Origin: an uncultured Bacillota bacterium
GTDB taxonomy: Bacteria > Bacillota > Limnochordia > Limnochordales > ZCTH02-B6
Assembly: GCA_937916565.1 (NCBI GenBank)
Contig: CALFSR010000154.1
Coordinates: 1-8,601, forward strand
Direction of reading: 5' to 3'
DNA: 8,601 nucleotides
Under the pieces are notes generated by a model. The model was not told the DNA's origin. It saw only the letters and a program-made list of their open reading frames with translations, and did no database searches. The translations under genes and the position numbers were made by a program. Positions 6,799 through 8,601 of this stretch are shown in pieces. Position 1 is the first letter of the stretch; every line of letters begins with the position of its first letter.

Positions 6799-7224
6799 TC
6801 AGTCGGTTACGACGATGCCCATGCTGCGGGCCGTGCCCTCAATGATCCGCGTGGCGGCATCGAGGTCGTTGGCGTTGAGATCAGGAAGCTTGACCGCTGC
6901 AATCTCGCGCACTTTGGCGCGGCTGATGGTCGCAACCTTTTCCTTATTGGGCACAGCCGAACCCTTCTCGATCCCAAGGGCCTGCTTCAAGAGCACAGCG
7001 GCCGGCGGCGTCTTGGTGATGAAGGTAAAGGACCGATCCTCGTAGACGGTGATCTCCACCGGGATGATGGTCCCAGCCTGCGAGGCCGTGCGCTCGTTGA
7101 AGCTCTTGCAAAACTCCATGATGTTGACGCCGTGCTGGCCCAAAGCCGGCCCGACCGGCGGTGCCGGCGTCGCCTTGCCTGCCGTGATCTGCAACTTGAC
7201 GATTGCGGCGACCTTCTTCGCCAT
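6799..7224 (-). CDS. rplK: 50S ribosomal protein L11
   Basis: L11 (141 aa, normal length) binds the GTPase-associated region of 23S rRNA beside the L10-L12 stalk and contributes to the stringent response through RelA activation. The N-terminal domain shows KLQITAGKATPAPPVGPALGQHGVNIMEFCK. The proline pair P22-P23 that lines the thiostrepton pocket is intact. The rRNA-binding C-terminal domain runs from about residue 75 and ends TARSMGIVVTD. Start is ATG at 7224, with a GGTGGAG-type site close upstream. Only 18 nt separate it from the nusG stop, leaving no room for a separate promoter, so it belongs to the secE-nusG transcript. Confidence 0.98.
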   Translation of the reverse strand: MAKKVAAIVKLQITAGKATPAPPVGPALGQHGVNIMEFCKSFNERTASQAGTIIPVEITVYEDRSFTFITKTPPAAVLLKQALGIEKGSAVPNKEKVATISRAKVREIAAVKLPDLNANDLDAATRIIEGTARSMGIVVTD

Positions 7225-7242
7225 CCCGCTCCACCCCGTCGG

Positions 7243-7860
7243 TCATTCAAACTTTTCCACTTGGCCAAACTCGAACTCCACCGGCGTCTCCCGTCCGAAC
7301 ATGGACAGAATGACCCGCAACTTGCCGCGCTCTAGGTTGACCTCGTCCACAACACCGGTGAAGTTGGCAAACGGCCCGGAGATGACCCGCACCTGCGTCC
7401 CGCGCTGGAAAGCCACTTTGGGCCGCGGATCGTCGTAGCCCATCTGGCGCAGGATCGCTTTGACTTCAGACTCCTCCAGCGGCACCGGCTTGTTGCCGGC
7501 GCCCACAAAACCCGTCACGCCCGGCGTGTTGCGCACCACATACCAAGAGTCGTCGCTCAAGATCATCTCGACCAGCACGTAGCCCGGAAATATCTTGCGC
7601 GGGACGATGCGCTTCTTGCCGTCCTTAAAGTCGATCTCCTCTTGCGTGGGCACCATGACGCGGAAAACCTTGTCTTCCATGCCCATGGACTCGACCCGGC
7701 GCTCCAGGTTGGCTTTGACTTTGTTCTCGTAGCCCGAGTACGTGTGGATGACGTACCAGTGCTTGTTGGGCACGTCCGGAGAAGCGTCCCCGGCTTCCAG
7801 GGCGCTGTTCTCAAGGGCCTCTTCGGCCCGCTCGACGTCGGCGGTCTTATTCCCTTCCAT
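7243..7860 (-). CDS. nusG: Transcription elongation/antitermination factor NusG
   Basis: NusG binds the RNA polymerase clamp through its NGN domain and contacts ribosomal or termination partners through its KOW domain. The product is 205 aa. The NGN domain starts at about residue 34 (HWYVIHTYSGYENKVKANLERR) and includes KIFPGYVLVEM and WYVVRNTPGVTGFVG. The KOW domain covers about 153-182 (GTQVRVISGPFANFTGVVDEVN). The first 33 residues are an acidic, probably disordered extension (9 D/E), which makes the protein longer than the common 170-180 aa. The ATG at 7860 has GGAG ten nt upstream. An in-frame GTG at codon 30 would give a family-typical length but has no obvious ribosome site. It lies 38 nt after secE in the same operon. 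Confidence 0.97.
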   Translation of the reverse strand: MEGNKTADVERAEEALENSALEAGDASPDVPNKHWYVIHTYSGYENKVKANLERRVESMGMEDKVFRVMVPTQEEIDFKDGKKRIVPRKIFPGYVLVEMILSDDSWYVVRNTPGVTGFVGAGNKPVPLEESEVKAILRQMGYDDPRPKVAFQRGTQVRVISGPFANFTGVVDEVNLERGKLRVILSMFGRETPVEFEFGQVEKFE

Positions 7861-7898
7861 GAGCGGGGAGCTCCGGCCCGATCAGGACCGGCTGCTCC

Positions 7899-8138
7899 TC
7901 ACCTCCCCAAAGCACCGATGAGCGTCAACAACTCGGACACGACAATATCCACGACACCGAGGAACAGCGCCGCAATGCCGACGGTAACCAGCACGACTAG
8001 GGTGTAGGTCACCAGCTCTTTGCGGCTCGGCCAGACGACTTTGCGCAGCTCGGCGCGCACTTCCCGCAGGTAGCGGCCGATCCGCTGCCCAAGCGGCTGC
8101 TCGGACGCCTTGCTGCCGGTCTTGGTCGGTACGGACAT
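7899..8138 (-). CDS. secE: Preprotein translocase subunit SecE
   Basis: SecE clamps the SecY channel in the cytoplasmic membrane. This 79-aa form is the short, single-membrane-segment type usual outside proteobacteria. A polar basic N-terminus (1-25) leads into the amphipathic helix signature REVRAELRKVVWPSRKEL at about 25-42. One hydrophobic segment follows at about 43-68 (TYTLVVLVTVGIAALFLGVVDIVVS). The ATG at 8138 is preceded in frame by TGA two codons upstream, so no longer start exists. An AAGGGA-like site lies about 11 nt upstream, which is rather distant. A good promoter sits just upstream across the end of rpmG. The secE-nusG pairing is one of the most conserved in bacteria. Confidence 0.97.
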   Translation of the reverse strand: MSVPTKTGSKASEQPLGQRIGRYLREVRAELRKVVWPSRKELVTYTLVVLVTVGIAALFLGVVDIVVSELLTLIGALGR

Positions 8139-8175
8139 GCACGTTCACATCCCTTGCGGTGTCCAGCGCACACCC

Positions 8176-8205
8176 ATTATAGTTTACCGGGTCTCGCGGT
8201 GTAAA
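8176..8205 (-). promoter_or_regulatory. sigmaA-type promoter for secE-nusG-rplKA, overlapping the end of rpmG
   Basis: A -35 TTTACA (8205-8200, one mismatch) and a perfect -10 TATAAT (8181-8176) are separated by 18 nt. The -35 lies inside the rpmG coding sequence and the -10 just after its TAA stop. Initiation near 8169 would leave a secE leader of about 30 nt. This would let secE-nusG and the L11-L1 genes be expressed in addition to readthrough from the rpmG promoter. Confidence 0.8.
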
Positions 8206-8333
8206 GTGTGCGTACGGCAGCGCTTGCAATACTTGCGCAACTGGATTCGATCGGGGTCGTTGCGCCGATTTTTGGTCGTGCGATAGTTGCGTTCCTTGCA
8301 CTCGGTGCATTCCAAGGTGATGCCTACCCGCAT
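8184..8333 (-). CDS. rpmG: 50S ribosomal protein L33
   Basis: A 49-codon gene reads MRVGITLECTECKERNYRTT onward and ends in TLHRETR. It carries two CxxC pairs, C9-C12 and C36-C39, which make the zinc ribbon of the zinc-binding (C+) L33 form. Bacteria with zinc-free L33 paralogues often switch between the forms under zinc limitation. Start is ATG at 8333, with GGGAGGT eight nt upstream; stop is TAA at 8186-8184. Position directly before secE-nusG is the standard bacterial arrangement. It has its own promoter at 8379-8407, and its 3' end doubles as the -35 region of the secE promoter. Confidence 0.96.
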   Translation of the reverse strand: MRVGITLECTECKERNYRTTKNRRNDPDRIQLRKYCKRCRTHTLHRETR

Positions 8334-8378
8334 CCGGCCCTACCTCCCACCGGCGTACCCTGAAAAAGTCACTCATTC

Positions 8379-8407
8379 ACTGTAGCACACAGGTCCGGGA
8401 GTGTCAA
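8379..8407 (-). promoter_or_regulatory. sigmaA-type promoter of rpmG
   Basis: A perfect TTGACA (8407-8402), a 17-nt spacer and TACAGT (8384-8379) preceded by TGC give a -35 plus an extended -10 (TGnTAnAnT) promoter. Predicted initiation near 8372 gives an rpmG leader of about 39 nt. It stands downstream of the tuf terminator and so starts a new transcription unit. Confidence 0.82.
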
Positions 8408-8421
8408 CACAATGCGCTTGA

Positions 8422-8452
8422 CGGCGGGTTATCGCCCGCCGCGCCGGCGCGG
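8422..8452 (-). repeat. GC-rich inverted repeats between the tuf terminator and the rpmG promoter
   Basis: CGGCGGG (8422-8428) pairs with CCCGCCG (8435-8441) around a six-nt loop. It overlaps a perfect 14-bp palindrome, CCGCGCCGGCGCGG (8439-8452). The block ends 15 nt upstream of the rpmG -35. It could be a protein-binding operator, or RNA structure in any transcript that reads through from tuf. GC-rich palindromes also arise by chance in this background, so function is unproven. Confidence 0.4.
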
Positions 8453-8467
8453 TCATCTCCCGGCGGC

Positions 8468-8492
8468 AAGAAAAGACCCCCGGACGGGGGTC
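8468..8492 (-). terminator. Intrinsic terminator of tuf
   Basis: A 7-bp GC-rich stem, GACCCCC/GGGGGTC (8492-8486 with 8481-8475), has a four-nt GTCC loop and is followed on the transcribed strand by TTTTCTT (8474-8468). It lies 44 nt after the tuf stop codon and separates tuf from the rpmG unit. Confidence 0.9.
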
Positions 8493-8536
8493 GAAGCGAA
8501 AGCGCCAATCCCGCCGCGCCCGTGGGCGCGGGCTGG

Positions 8537-8601
8537 TCAGGCGAGAATCTTGGTGACGACGCCGGCGCCGACGGTGCGGCCGCCCTCGCGAATCGCGAAG
8601 C
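8537..8601 (-). CDS. tuf: Elongation factor Tu, last 21 codons (cut by window edge)
   Basis: The visible C-terminal residues FAIREGGRTVGAGVVTKILA followed by TGA (8539-8537) are the diagnostic end of EF-Tu domain III. The protein delivers aminoacyl-tRNA to the ribosome as a GTP complex, acting at the L11/L12 GTPase centre encoded downstream. The GTPase domain lies outside the window. tuf here sits upstream of rpmG-secE, as in many Gram-negative and some Firmicutes lineages. Whether a second tuf copy exists in an str operon cannot be seen. Confidence 0.95.
   Translation of the reverse strand, partial: FAIREGGRTVGAGVVTKILA

Noticed and set aside
7882..8376. A 164-codon minus-strand frame spanning rpmG and secE
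   Set aside because: It overlaps the real rpmG and secE genes in another frame; both of these have family motifs, ribosome sites and promoters, while this frame has none.
1..8601. Mobile elements, CRISPR arrays, defence or biosynthetic cassette, tRNA genes
   Set aside because: The window is filled by ten colinear housekeeping genes with short gaps. No repeats with spacers, transposase-like frames or tRNA cloverleaf sequences were seen in the gaps.

Overview
The window is the conserved transcription/translation locus tuf – rpmG – secE – nusG – rplK – rplA – rplJ – rplL – rpoB – rpoC. Every gene is on the minus strand, so the biological order runs from the right edge (end of tuf) to the left edge (first 248 codons of rpoC). 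All ten genes are recognisable housekeeping genes. I see no mobile element, CRISPR array, phage gene or foreign cassette. The interest lies in the regulatory DNA between the genes and in a few protein extensions.

Organism: a GC-rich bacterium, most likely a high-GC member of the Bacillota (Symbiobacterium-, Thermaerobacter- or Limnochorda-like). This is an inference. It rests on the Firmicutes-type rifampicin region of RpoB (DQTN, ALGPGGLSRERAG), the lack of the large proteobacterial insertion in beta, the acidic RpoB tail, strong AGGAGG-type ribosome sites, and an L10-leader-type attenuator with an intrinsic terminator ahead of rplJ. There is no methyltransferase gene between rplL and rpoB as in Bacillus subtilis, and tuf lies directly upstream of rpmG. 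The source could not be named from sequence alone.

Layout on the minus strand, in transcription order. (1) The end of tuf is followed by a strong intrinsic terminator (8468-8492). (2) After a palindrome-rich spacer, a sigmaA-type promoter (TTGACA-N17-TACAGT) precedes rpmG. A second promoter (TTTACA-N18-TATAAT) lies across the 3' end of rpmG and drives secE-nusG-rplK-rplA. (3) The 247-nt rplA-rplJ gap carries a structured leader with mutually exclusive pairings that ends in a terminator hairpin plus T-tract, the hallmark of L10(L12)4 autoregulation of rplJL. (4) Four nt after rplL comes a perfect 14-bp inverted repeat without a proper T-tract. It is followed by a near-consensus promoter (TTGACA-N17-TAGAAT) and a leader of about 240 nt ahead of rpoB. 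(5) rpoB probably starts at a TTG with a 7-nt Shine-Dalgarno match. rpoC follows after 12 nt, with its ribosome site overlapping the rpoB stop codon.

Together these genes encode the elongation factor EF-Tu, ribosomal proteins L33, L11, L1, L10 and L7/L12 (the last four build the L1 and L10-L12 stalks), the SecE translocon subunit, the NusG elongation factor and the two large RNA polymerase subunits. The internal promoters, attenuator and hairpin would let stalk proteins and polymerase be tuned separately.
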